Assembly (NCBI GenBank): GCA_005801425.1
Contig: SYDY01000089.1
Span: 1 to 64,000 of the forward strand
Direction of reading: 5' to 3'
DNA length: 64,000 nucleotides
DNA from: Bdellovibrionales bacterium
GTDB lineage: Bacteria > Myxococcota > XYA12-FULL-58-9 > SYDY01
The notes under the pieces were generated by a model that saw only the letters and a program-made list of their open reading frames with translations, was not told the origin of the DNA and did not search any database. Shown piece by piece: positions 55,382 to 64,000 of the stretch (positions within the stretch are counted from its first letter, which is position 1; every line of letters starts with the position of its first letter). The translations under genes and the position numbers were made by a program.

Positions 55382-56323
55382 ATGGCACCACATCCACGTC
55401 TCCCCATATTGTCCTCACGACGTTCAGGTATGGCACAGCCCACCCATGAAATTTCATCGGCAGGCGAGCGTCCTGCGTGGCTACGCGTCACGCTCTCCAA
55501 CAATGAAACCTATCGAAGTGTTGAAAAGTTAGTCCACGACAACAAACTCCATACGGTATGTGAAAGCGCCTCATGCCCTAATATCGGCGAATGTTGGGCC
55601 AATCGCGCCCTTACAATCATGATATTAGGCAACGTATGCACGCGTTCATGCGGTTTTTGTGATGTGGCAACCGGGCGCCCTGGTCCTGTCGATCTCGAAG
55701 AACCTTTGCGTGTGGCAGAGGTTCTGAGCAAACTTGATTTGCGCTACACGGTGATCACCAGCGTCGATCGCGATGACTTGCCCGATGGCGGCGCGTCCAT
55801 TTGGGCCCAAACCATCACAGAAGTGCGCAAAACCTGCCCTGGCATGGAAATAGAAGTTTTGGTCCCAGATTTTAAAGGCGATAAAACTGCCATAAGTACC
55901 GTAGTTACAGCTTCTCCTAACGTTTACGCCCACAATATTGAAACCGTCGAACGCCTTCATCGTCCCGTACGACCCCAAGCCAAATACCAACGAAGTTTGG
56001 ACACCTTGGCCCATGCTCGCGCCTTAGGTGCCGTCACCAAATCTGGGATCATGCTTGGCCTTGGCGAAGAAGACCACGAAGTCCTTGCCACCCTGCGCGA
56101 TCTCGCAAATTCCGGCGTTGAGGTCGTTAATCTCGGTCAATACCTGCGTCCAAGTCTCAACCATTTGCCGGTCAAACGCTGGGTCACCCCCGAACAGTTC
56201 GCCTTTTTCAAAAGCGAAGGTGAAAAGATGGGTTTTGCTCACGTAGAATCCGGTCCCCTGGTACGATCATCCTACCGCGCAGATCAGCAAGCCGCCGCGG
56301 CCAAAGCCGCAAGAAACGCGTAA
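55382..56323 (+). CDS. lipA: Lipoyl synthase
   Basis: 313 residues. Auxiliary cluster motif CESASCPNIGEC (~60-71), radical-SAM motif CTRSCGFC (~86-93) and the terminal RSSY that ligates the auxiliary cluster. It inserts two sulfurs into octanoyl groups of E2 subunits and GcvH. The ATG at 55382 or one at 55430 (MAQPTHE) are both plausible; the second gives a more typical N-terminus. lipB is not adjacent. Confidence 0.93.
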   Translation: MAPHPRLPILSSRRSGMAQPTHEISSAGERPAWLRVTLSNNETYRSVEKLVHDNKLHTVCESASCPNIGECWANRALTIMILGNVCTRSCGFCDVATGRPGPVDLEEPLRVAEVLSKLDLRYTVITSVDRDDLPDGGASIWAQTITEVRKTCPGMEIEVLVPDFKGDKTAISTVVTASPNVYAHNIETVERLHRPVRPQAKYQRSLDTLAHARALGAVTKSGIMLGLGEEDHEVLATLRDLANSGVEVVNLGQYLRPSLNHLPVKRWVTPEQFAFFKSEGEKMGFAHVESGPLVRSSYRADQQAAAAKAARNA

Positions 56324-56369
56324 GGTGTCGTAAACTTTATCCATTCCATGGACATGAACCTCCATTTTT

Positions 56370-56414
56370 CGCTACGTTGCGCACATCACACGTAGCGGCG
56401 CAGCTTGCTGCGCC
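56370..56414. repeat. Inverted-repeat element before the parvulin gene
   Basis: CGCTACGT (56370-56377) pairs with ACGTAGCG (56390-56397), followed by GGCGCAGCTTGCTGCGCC. It is a diverged relative of the GTAGGGGCGCTGCTTGCTGCG copy near 45246 and lies in the 118-bp gap between lipA and the parvulin gene. Confidence 0.6.
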
Positions 56415-56441
56415 ATGATAACAACCCGGGAGTATTTCCAC

Positions 56442-57572
56442 ATGCATCGTTTTCGTCTGCTCAGTGTACTTTTGATCACTGCCTTAGGTGTTGGAGCCTG
56501 CAAAAAAGATCCATCCCAAGCCGCCGTTGCCACTGTTGATGGGCAAGCGATTACCCAAGGCGCCTATGATGCCGCACTTAAGCAAACCCTTGAGCGCTAT
56601 CAAGGTGCCGGCGCAGCGTTGCCACCGGGCCTCGAAGAGCGCCTAAAAGAAATCGTTCTGCGCCGTTTGGTGGACGAAGCCATTGTGGCCAAAGCAGCCA
56701 AAGACAATAAGATGGAAATCTCCGATGCCGATCTCGATGCACGCTTTGCTGAGCACCGCGATCGTTTCGCATCACCTGAAGCCTTTGATCGTTTTCTTGA
56801 GCGCTCACACACCACAGCAGCCAGCATGCGCGAAGAAATGCGTCAAAGCATGTTGCGCGACAAAGTTGTAGAAAAGCTTGCAGGTCCTGTTGAAGTCAGC
56901 GACGAAGAAATCCAAAAGCAATACGATGAAAACCCAGGACGCTTTCGTCAACGTGAACGCCGCGAGCTAAGCCGCGTGGTGGTTCATGTTGCCAAGGATG
57001 CCGATGCCACCACACGCAAAGCAGCCAAAGCAAAAATTGAAGCTATTCTGAAAAAAGCAAAAGCCGGTGGCGATTTCGACGCACTTGCAGCAAGTGAATC
57101 AGAAGGCCCTGCTGCCAAAAACGGTGGTAAAATCGGATGGTTTCATCGTGGCCAGTTTCCTGCAGATTATGACACGGCAGTATTTGCAACTGCAGTGGGC
57201 AGCATAACACCTGTGCTTGAAACACCCCTTGGTTACGAAATTGTAAAAGTATTGCAAGCCGAAGATGAGCGTCAAAAGACACTTGAAGAAGTAAAAGAAA
57301 CAATTCAGCGCTCACTTCTTGCACGTGAAAAAGCAGAGAAGCGTCGTGATGTGCTTCGCGATTTGAAAGACAAATCTAAAATTGAATACATGATCAAATT
57401 CGAGCAACCCGATGCCGCTTTCACGAAAAAAGACGGTGCGCTCGAACCCAAAACAGAAACAGCTGAGGCTGGCGCCGGTGCCCCTGTGCAAGAACAGCCA
57501 GCAGCCGTTGCGCCAGTTGCAGCACCTGCACCAGCGGTTCCACCTGCTGCCGTACCGACACCTGCCCATTGA
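56442..57572 (+). CDS. Parvulin-type (PpiC/SurA-like) peptidyl-prolyl isomerase lipoprotein
   Basis: 376 residues from the ATG at 56442 (GGGAG upstream). Lipobox GVGAC. SurA-N-like helical domain ~20-160, then a rotamase domain ~175-280 (IGWFHRGQFPADYD ... ETPLGYEIVKV). The C-terminus is an Ala/Pro-rich tail. It should assist folding of outer-membrane or periplasmic proteins. A start at 56415 adds nine residues before the signal peptide and is less likely. Confidence 0.85.
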   Translation: MHRFRLLSVLLITALGVGACKKDPSQAAVATVDGQAITQGAYDAALKQTLERYQGAGAALPPGLEERLKEIVLRRLVDEAIVAKAAKDNKMEISDADLDARFAEHRDRFASPEAFDRFLERSHTTAASMREEMRQSMLRDKVVEKLAGPVEVSDEEIQKQYDENPGRFRQRERRELSRVVVHVAKDADATTRKAAKAKIEAILKKAKAGGDFDALAASESEGPAAKNGGKIGWFHRGQFPADYDTAVFATAVGSITPVLETPLGYEIVKVLQAEDERQKTLEEVKETIQRSLLAREKAEKRRDVLRDLKDKSKIEYMIKFEQPDAAFTKKDGALEPKTETAEAGAGAPVQEQPAAVAPVAAPAPAVPPAAVPTPAH

Positions 57573-58235
57573 TTAGATTTTAAAATCGATATCTCTACCA
57601 CCAATAAAAAAATCAAACTGAATCACGCGCGCCAAAAATTTCACGCCCATGGTATCGTCACTTTTTGTGACCTCAACACCCATAGACGGTGCATAACTTA
57701 TATTTTTGGTGATCTGAAAACGCTTTCCAAACAAAGCCTGCCACAAAAATGAAGCATCGCTAACCGAACCGAGCACTGTTCTTTTATAATAGTCCAAACC
57801 CAAACCCGTGCTCATAAAAAATGCTTTACGCAAATCGCCATTGGTACTGTAGTTTAATATTGCACCACCCAGCATTTGGAATGTCGCATCATCGGTGCCA
57901 CCCTCTTTCCGGTAAGTCGAACCCATAGAACCATAAACCTGCACATACCGATGCAATGTATAGGCGTACTGCGCCTGGAGGCCGATATTCGCAATCGTCG
58001 CACTCCCACCCGCATTGCCGCTCATTGTTCCCGCACCAAAATCCAGCACCGCTGCCCCACCAATCATATGACGTGGTTGCGAGGGCAAGCTATGGGAAAG
58101 CAGTGGATCGTCAACCAGTGCCTTGCGAGCCGTACTTTTGCCCTCAGACTCAGCGTTTGATTCTGATTTTTTAGTGTCTTGATCCGAGGATACAGCACCA
58201 AGAAGGAGGAAAGATGCGAAAGCAACATGTAGCAT
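57573..58235 (-). CDS. Small outer-membrane beta-barrel protein
   Basis: 220 residues from the ATG at 58235. Signal peptide core VAFASFLLLGAVSS. A polar Ser/Lys/Glu linker is followed by about eight amphipathic strands (AVLDFGAGTMSG, YAYTLHRYVQVYGSMG, FQITKNISYAPSMGVEV, VIQFDFFIGGRDIDF), as in OmpA/OmpW-like barrels. Its ribosome site lies inside a strong hairpin (58238-58274). The reading frame extends to 58382 upstream, but that part overlaps the next gene and is not used. It converges on the parvulin gene. Confidence 0.65.
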   Translation of the reverse strand: MLHVAFASFLLLGAVSSDQDTKKSESNAESEGKSTARKALVDDPLLSHSLPSQPRHMIGGAAVLDFGAGTMSGNAGGSATIANIGLQAQYAYTLHRYVQVYGSMGSTYRKEGGTDDATFQMLGGAILNYSTNGDLRKAFFMSTGLGLDYYKRTVLGSVSDASFLWQALFGKRFQITKNISYAPSMGVEVTKSDDTMGVKFLARVIQFDFFIGGRDIDFKI

Positions 58236-58237
58236 GC

Positions 58238-58274
58238 GTAAGACTCCGGGGTTAAATGTCCCCCGGAGTCTTAC
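58238..58274. terminator. Strong hairpin between the giant gene and the barrel gene
   Basis: Perfect 14-bp inverted repeat GTAAGACTCCGGGG / CCCCGGAGTCTTAC with a 9-base loop. It begins 9 bp past the stop of the giant minus-strand gene. There is no U-run, so it could be a Rho-type 3' end, or a hairpin that hides the GGAG ribosome site of the barrel gene. Function between these two is undecided. Confidence 0.6.
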
Positions 58275-58282
58275 ACAATCGG

Positions 58283-61200
58283 CTATTCTTGTACCACACC
58301 AAAGGTTGGTTTCTTCGCCAGTTTCATAATGCTTTGCAGATCTTGAAATGCCGCACGACGACCATTGAGGTGATCGGGGCACCCAACTTCAGGAAACACC
58401 TTTCGACGTGCCCAGAAATTGCTTGCAGGAACAACCGTCGCATCAGGATCGATGCTAACACGATTGCACACCGTCACCGCATCAGGTTTTCCATCAAACA
58501 CAACCCCGATATTTCTCTGCCCGTTGTCCGCACGTACAAGGTCTGCTTCCGTAGATGATGTTCCACAATACCCGGGTTCAACCACGCGAGCACCGTCGGC
58601 AATATGCACTTCACCATCATAAGTCGCTTCAACAGGCATGCCCGTCAATGTAAACGCTGGCGCCCAAACCTGCTCATAAGCACGAACATTTGAAATGCCG
58701 CATGACGTAGGCACGTTGTTATAGTCGCCAGTAAATGGTCCTGAGGGCAGCGCATCGTAGAAATTTACCAGGTAGGCGCTTTCAACACAATGATAGCCGC
58801 TTATGCCATCACAATCACTCGAGCTCAGACATTCGCCGCTATCAAAGAAGCAGCTCCGGCCATTGCTCACTGAACCGGCAGGACCATAAGGCAACAACGG
58901 CGTCTCACCAAATACCCGCTGTTGTACCGCTGCATCGTCACCGTGTGCATATGCATCGGCAACAACCGCCCACAAACGATAGACGCCCAAATCAGCATTG
59001 CCGGGTGTAGCGGCCATGGCTTGCTCCAGCCATACCTTCAGTTCTTTTCCGTTTGTAGCAACCTGCCACAAAGCTTTGGAACGATCAGCCCAAGATGCTT
59101 TGTACAAACTCCGACATGTCAACGAGCTACCCGTGATACTGTGATCAACAAGCACACGACAGAAATTATCCCAACGTGTTTTGCTTGAACCGAGCCACTG
59201 CACCAGGCTTTCAACACCCACTTGGTTCTGCATCATATCGCGCTCATCGTACGAGACAGCCACATTGCGTGTTTCAAGCTGCTTCGGATTGTACTCAATC
59301 GAGGCATCGTCATTGTAAACATAGGTCGACGCCACATCCACGCTGAAATCAGATCCAAAACCACGATCTGCCAAAAGCTCCAACACTAGAAGCTCACTGC
59401 GATAAATTGCCTTAGCATGCGATCCAGACACGTCCAGTAGCGTACCAAGACCCGACATTTCCCATGCCATGAAGTCAGCCACGTGCTGCACACGCGTTTG
59501 GCTTGCAGGAACACCTGATACCGTATTGGATACCGGACGATAACTCACAATACCATAATCATTCGCATAAGAAGTGACAGGACGCGCATCGCACGTCACA
59601 CGCCCAAGCAAAGCATCATAATGCTTTCCGGCCGCTGCATTGATAGCATCACGATAGGCTTTCGCCCCAGTGCTATTCCATTCCGACGAAACCGCAACGC
59701 CTGTCTCTAGCAACAATGCTGTCAACTCCGCGTTGAAACCAGCTGCCGCTACCGGCAATACACCCGTCGCAAGACTTACCTGCAGGCGTGGCAAGGTCGT
59801 CTTGAACGCTGCAATACCCGCATTAAAGTCTGCAAACAAAAGCTTAGCTTTGTCAGAAAGTGTGTTTCCGTAAATTTCAGAAACAATACCCGCGACACGC
59901 TCAGCATGCATATCGGCATCAATCCATGCGTTGAGCTGATGCGACACAACATCGGCCACACCACCTGTTGCACGACCTTCGGTTGCACATGAGGTAAGCG
60001 TCGCATCAAGCGATTGCACTGAGGTACGTGTAACCGTTCCGGTCATACCCATGAGGTGATGAACCAAAGCACCGTACGCGCTACCCAATTTAATGCGCGA
60101 AGTACGTGCATCCGCAGCAAGAATACTTTCGACACGTCCCTTACGCACATTTGTCAAATGTGTCTTGATAGACAATTCAAGCGCATCAGTTGGAACATTG
60201 AGGCCCGTAGCAACGCAACCATGCCACGCATTGCCATCCGTTGCCATCGCAGCCGTTCCCGTTGAAGAACGCACAAACATCTCTGAAGCAAACGTCACTG
60301 CCAACGGATTGGCACTGGCGTCTTCTACCAATATTTTCGAAGTCACTGCTCCCTGAGCATCTGCAACTGGATCCAACGCGATATATTCATGATTTGAAAC
60401 AGGCACCACAATCGCAGTATCACTCACCGCAACGCCTACCGCTTCAGTCACCACATCTTCAATCGCCACATAGGCAAAACGCACCACCTGATCGACATCA
60501 TCCACTTTGAATGTCTCACCAGGTGCCGGGAAATCCACAATCACCGCCTCGGAAGCCTCATAAGTATTGGCCATCAATCGCGCCAACACCACATGGGTCA
60601 TCGTCGCAGGATCGCTGTCGCTCATCACGTCAGCGCTCACCACACGCGTTCCATCAAAGGTCAAACCTGTTGATGATGCAATTTGCGCCTGGCCATGAAA
60701 GCCATCCACAACAACATCCACACAGCGAGCAACGGTTTTACCGGGCACATCCAATTCAGCACGCAAACCAAACGTGCCAATTGTTTCACCAACAACCAAC
60801 ACGTTGCCATTTTTCAGAATGGCTTTTTCGGCGTCATCCAATGCTCCTGCACTGGTACAATTATCAACAAGGACAACACCTATCATTTCATCGCCAGCCG
60901 AATGTCCCGTAAACATCGTTGCGATATTGCGGCGTTCAAAACGTCGCAAATTCCACGTATTGGTCGTTGTATTGTAACTTGGATCATTGCCTGCGACCGT
61001 GATGTCAATCGAAGGCTGTATGATATTAATCGTCTTCGTCGCCAACTCATGCGACACGCCATCGCCGCCCACATAAGCGACCTTCAACGTCGACGTACCT
61101 TGCAAACCAGGAACAGTGAACGACACATCGGCACCACCAGCGGTTTGCGTAGCCACCAACGCTGTACCATCAAGCGTAAAATTAAACGTCACTTCACGAT

Positions 61201-64000
61201 TGGATGGTCCTGACACACCCACTGTGGCTTTGATGCTATCACCTGCATTCACAGACCAATCAGCACTTGTAATAGATTTCCCGCTCGTTTCATTCATAGC
61301 AGTCAGCGTTACTGGCTCCAGAGCATTGGCTTGACCGACAGCACGCAATGTAATCCCAGCAATCTGCTGTTCTGCCACGCCGCACACCGTGTAGCTCTGA
61401 GTCACGGCATGCAATGCATCAAGCGTGGCATCATCGGCAACAGCCGATCCAACGGCAACAGTCAATCCTGTATCAACCAGCGACGGCCCCACAAAGTCAA
61501 ACACACCAGCAACTTCGGCTGAATCACATGTCGATGCGGTCATTTTTACATTATAGAAATTCTTTTTCGCTTCATTGTACACCGGCGCATAATGGGCTGT
61601 GATCCAACGCGAACCCGTGCGCGGCGTGCCAAGCGTTAGTGGAACATCAATCGTTCCACCAGCAGCAACATCAACTGCGGGCAATTTATCGGCAGCCATG
61701 CTCCCCGCCACAAGTCCTAACAAACGAGGATACACTGTCATATTAAATTCAGCCGATTTTCCTGAACCATGCAGTGCTGTGACTTTCCACGCACCCACTT
61801 CGCTAGGATATATCGCCAACGATGCGCCCTGTGCCTCAGCAAGCTTGACATCACCATGCGACAACACGACGGTATTACCCGTCTTTGTTGCGCTGGCAGC
61901 CGCACCATCAATAGAAATAGACCAGGTAAATACCTGATCGATATCGGCAATGGTATCACGAGAATTCAGAGCTTGAGCGTTCAAGTGCGTCGCAAGCGCC
62001 TCTGTGGCGTGATACAAAATAGGCGTTCCCAACGTATTGCTAAAACCCACACTTTTCGCAACATCCGCTACCGTAACAGTGACATCGCTATGCACTGCAG
62101 CAAAATCTTTAAGCGACGCGCGCAACATCGGTGTTCCAAGCGTTGTTGGCTCAAATGTATCGCCTTCTATCGCAGTATACGAACCATCTTCACCACGTTT
62201 CGACCAAACAAGTTCAAAGCCAGCAAATGTTGCAGGCAACGTAATAACATCGCTTTGCCCAGCAAGATCCAATTCCACTCGCGCTTTTGGAAGCAATACT
62301 GCCGCATCAAGTCTTGGATACACTTTAATAGTGATAGTCGCGCTCTTCGTTGCATCAGCCAATGATGTTGCTGTCACAGTTTGCGAACCATATGCACCAT
62401 CAAGCACATGATAAGAAACACCAAGAGGTCCTGACTCTCCGACCAGTAACCCTGCAGGCAACGCACCTGTTTGGCCATCAAGCGCAGTAACCGCACCGAA
62501 TGTCAGATCAGCAACAGATTGATCCGCAAATGCGGGCAATACGCTAGCAGAAAAAGAGATCCCCGATGCTGGATAAATAGTTGCAACACTATCTGCAAAT
62601 GGCACAATCAAGGATCCAGATGAAATATTAGGAATCAACGCAACTGAAGAGACAGGTGCATAGTTACTCAGCACATTAAAGCCAAGCGATGCGACAATGT
62701 CAGCGTCCGCCTCAACAACCGTGTTCAATGCGGTCAATGCAATCGCCACCGCACCTTCACCACTCAAAGCATAAGTACACAGAATATTACTGCAACCCGC
62801 TTCAGGCGCAATCACTGTTCCACCGTAGGTCACCACGATACTCACTGGATTTGCATTCGCTGTATCAAGTTTGGCATCCGAAGGAGAAACCGAGACATCG
62901 CTAATACGCAACATCGCAGGTGTTCCAGCCGCATGTACTACCACAGCACCGTTGCCCACCGATTGAGCGTCTACGCTAACTTGATAATTGATAGATGTGG
63001 CTTTGGGACGCTTCACTGCATCCAAAGTGAATGACTGAAGCACATCATCACCATCTTTACTGTCCAAATCATATCCTGGAGCAGTCGCAATCACTTTAAG
63101 AACATCACCAATATCCGCCGCAACAGGGGCATATGTGATCTTCGAAGCACTCACGGGTCCTACAGCCACGGTATTGTCTGTAATATTCAGGATACGTAAA
63201 GTAATATCATCATTACCAACAACGACGGGACTGGTCATCGCGGTAACAGTCACGGGTACGCCCATACGCACAACATTTGCGTCTGCAACAAACGACGTCA
63301 CTTTAGGATAAACACGAAGAGAAATCGCAGAGCTAACAAGGTCCCCCACGCGCGCACGAACCATAGCAGTCCCCAACTCAAGTACTTGAATAGCACCCGC
63401 TTTGCTGATGCTTATTGGCACTGGCGTTGACGATTGCACTATTTCCCATTCAGGCACTTTCGAAGAAAGATCTACTTCATCCGCGTTTTTAATTTCAGCC
63501 AAAACCGACAACGCTGCACTTGAATCAAAAAGTATGGCATAATTGCCCGACGCATCTTTGCCCGACGGAAGCCCCGTCTGCGCAGCTGCAAGCGAAACAC
63601 CCGTAGGCTCGGCGCCAATCATCTGAAGACTGTACGTCGCTGTCTGGACAGGCGTAAGCTCGCCTGCATCACGATACTGGGCAGTAATTGTTACACGAGG
63701 ATGCGTTTTAATATCTTCAAATTTCAAACCATTTGCCGAACGCAAAATATTACCATTTTGAATTGTTGCAAACGCCGTATTATCAACCGTAAACTGTAAC
63801 GAATCACTACCCGCAATGTTCGCCGGAGAAAATATCGCTGTCACTTTATCGTTTACCGATGCAATGCCAGCCTGAAGAGCCACATCCTTGTTCAACACCA
63901 ATGATGCAATACCGTCCAACTTAGTCAACCGAGGCACAACGCGCACCGTCGCAGTATCCAACACCGTGTTCCCGGTCTTTAATGTCACTGTAACATCAGC
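58283..64000 (-). CDS. Giant Ig-like surface protein (5'-truncated by window edge)
   Basis: At least 1905 residues; the frame stays open to 64000, so the true start lies to the right. About 1000 residues are tandem Ig-like (Big-2-like) sandwiches, marked by repeated strands such as SLRVYPKVTSF, TIKVYPRLDAAVL and NMTVYPRLLGLV. The remaining ~900 are a non-repetitive, mainly helical region with an ending rich in Cys (SCFFDSGECLSSSDC). It is probably a cell-surface or secreted adhesin-like protein; no catalytic motif was recognised. A strong hairpin follows its stop. Confidence 0.75.
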   Translation of the reverse strand, partial: ADVTVTLKTGNTVLDTATVRVVPRLTKLDGIASLVLNKDVALQAGIASVNDKVTAIFSPANIAGSDSLQFTVDNTAFATIQNGNILRSANGLKFEDIKTHPRVTITAQYRDAGELTPVQTATYSLQMIGAEPTGVSLAAAQTGLPSGKDASGNYAILFDSSAALSVLAEIKNADEVDLSSKVPEWEIVQSSTPVPISISKAGAIQVLELGTAMVRARVGDLVSSAISLRVYPKVTSFVADANVVRMGVPVTVTAMTSPVVVGNDDITLRILNITDNTVAVGPVSASKITYAPVAADIGDVLKVIATAPGYDLDSKDGDDVLQSFTLDAVKRPKATSINYQVSVDAQSVGNGAVVVHAAGTPAMLRISDVSVSPSDAKLDTANANPVSIVVTYGGTVIAPEAGCSNILCTYALSGEGAVAIALTALNTVVEADADIVASLGFNVLSNYAPVSSVALIPNISSGSLIVPFADSVATIYPASGISFSASVLPAFADQSVADLTFGAVTALDGQTGALPAGLLVGESGPLGVSYHVLDGAYGSQTVTATSLADATKSATITIKVYPRLDAAVLLPKARVELDLAGQSDVITLPATFAGFELVWSKRGEDGSYTAIEGDTFEPTTLGTPMLRASLKDFAAVHSDVTVTVADVAKSVGFSNTLGTPILYHATEALATHLNAQALNSRDTIADIDQVFTWSISIDGAAASATKTGNTVVLSHGDVKLAEAQGASLAIYPSEVGAWKVTALHGSGKSAEFNMTVYPRLLGLVAGSMAADKLPAVDVAAGGTIDVPLTLGTPRTGSRWITAHYAPVYNEAKKNFYNVKMTASTCDSAEVAGVFDFVGPSLVDTGLTVAVGSAVADDATLDALHAVTQSYTVCGVAEQQIAGITLRAVGQANALEPVTLTAMNETSGKSITSADWSVNAGDSIKATVGVSGPSNREVTFNFTLDGTALVATQTAGGADVSFTVPGLQGTSTLKVAYVGGDGVSHELATKTINIIQPSIDITVAGNDPSYNTTTNTWNLRRFERRNIATMFTGHSAGDEMIGVVLVDNCTSAGALDDAEKAILKNGNVLVVGETIGTFGLRAELDVPGKTVARCVDVVVDGFHGQAQIASSTGLTFDGTRVVSADVMSDSDPATMTHVVLARLMANTYEASEAVIVDFPAPGETFKVDDVDQVVRFAYVAIEDVVTEAVGVAVSDTAIVVPVSNHEYIALDPVADAQGAVTSKILVEDASANPLAVTFASEMFVRSSTGTAAMATDGNAWHGCVATGLNVPTDALELSIKTHLTNVRKGRVESILAADARTSRIKLGSAYGALVHHLMGMTGTVTRTSVQSLDATLTSCATEGRATGGVADVVSHQLNAWIDADMHAERVAGIVSEIYGNTLSDKAKLLFADFNAGIAAFKTTLPRLQVSLATGVLPVAAAGFNAELTALLLETGVAVSSEWNSTGAKAYRDAINAAAGKHYDALLGRVTCDARPVTSYANDYGIVSYRPVSNTVSGVPASQTRVQHVADFMAWEMSGLGTLLDVSGSHAKAIYRSELLVLELLADRGFGSDFSVDVASTYVYNDDASIEYNPKQLETRNVAVSYDERDMMQNQVGVESLVQWLGSSKTRWDNFCRVLVDHSITGSSLTCRSLYKASWADRSKALWQVATNGKELKVWLEQAMAATPGNADLGVYRLWAVVADAYAHGDDAAVQQRVFGETPLLPYGPAGSVSNGRSCFFDSGECLSSSDCDGISGYHCVESAYLVNFYDALPSGPFTGDYNNVPTSCGISNVRAYEQVWAPAFTLTGMPVEATYDGEVHIADGARVVEPGYCGTSSTEADLVRADNGQRNIGVVFDGKPDAVTVCNRVSIDPDATVVPASNFWARRKVFPEVGCPDHLNGRRAAFQDLQSIMKLAKKPTFGVVQE

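Overview
The window is about 64 kb of a Gram-negative chromosome with roughly balanced base composition by eye. Gene style points to Myxococcota or another former deltaproteobacterial lineage. The clues are many lipoproteins with relaxed lipoboxes, a VWA/Cys-rich lipoprotein pair, tandem cytochrome c / PHM-type copper monooxygenase lipoproteins, a Tgl/PilF-like TPR lipoprotein, an HD-GYP response regulator and a giant Ig-like surface protein. This assignment is inference; no rRNA or tRNA gene was recognised.

Layout. 0.3-5.9 kb: an apolipoprotein N-acyltransferase-like protein fused to a degenerate C39-like domain, and a GLUG-repeat lipoprotein, bounded by inverted copies of a 25-bp sequence. 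6-17 kb: an accessory stretch with a decayed Fic-MerR gene, a glycosidase-like lipoprotein, a MazEF pair, three copies of a palindromic-ended miniature element, a signal-less 5'-nucleotidase-like protein and a 1650-residue protein whose C-terminus resembles a eukaryotic RING-IBR-RING (RBR) ubiquitin ligase module. 17-25.7 kb: mostly housekeeping (ettA, trmL, a nitrilase-family amidase, a GGDEF protein, dapE) with an outer-membrane protein, a histone-H1-like protein and a degenerate PaaK-like protein. 25.7-31.6 kb: a compact block, apparently richer in G+C, with tsaC/sua5, beta-carbonic anhydrase, SulP transporter, purE and purK in one overlapping operon and a divergent LysR regulator. Four of the five products make, move or consume bicarbonate, and the fifth (PurE) uses the carboxylated product of PurK, so I read it as a bicarbonate-supply module. 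31.7-38.9 kb: an operon of two paralogous haem/copper lipoproteins, two more lipoproteins and a TonB-dependent receptor. 38.9-41.7 kb: mscS, a persulfide-dioxygenase-like hydrolase, recO and a Tgl-like gene. 41.8-53.2 kb: a ClpA-type unfoldase, then a long minus-strand run with a LysM protein, pgeF, psd, comEA-like, aspartokinase, an unknown membrane protein, a degenerate sensor kinase and an HD-GYP regulator. 53.3-64 kb: VWA and Cys-rich lipoproteins, lipA, a parvulin lipoprotein, a small beta-barrel and a giant Ig-like protein that runs off the right edge.

Two repeat classes run through the window: a GTAGGGG...CCCCTAC palindromic family that has altered or extended several coding starts and sits in frame inside one gene, and elements ending in GCCGGGTATT that cluster in the accessory region. 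The two most interesting items are the RBR-like protein and the bicarbonate operon.
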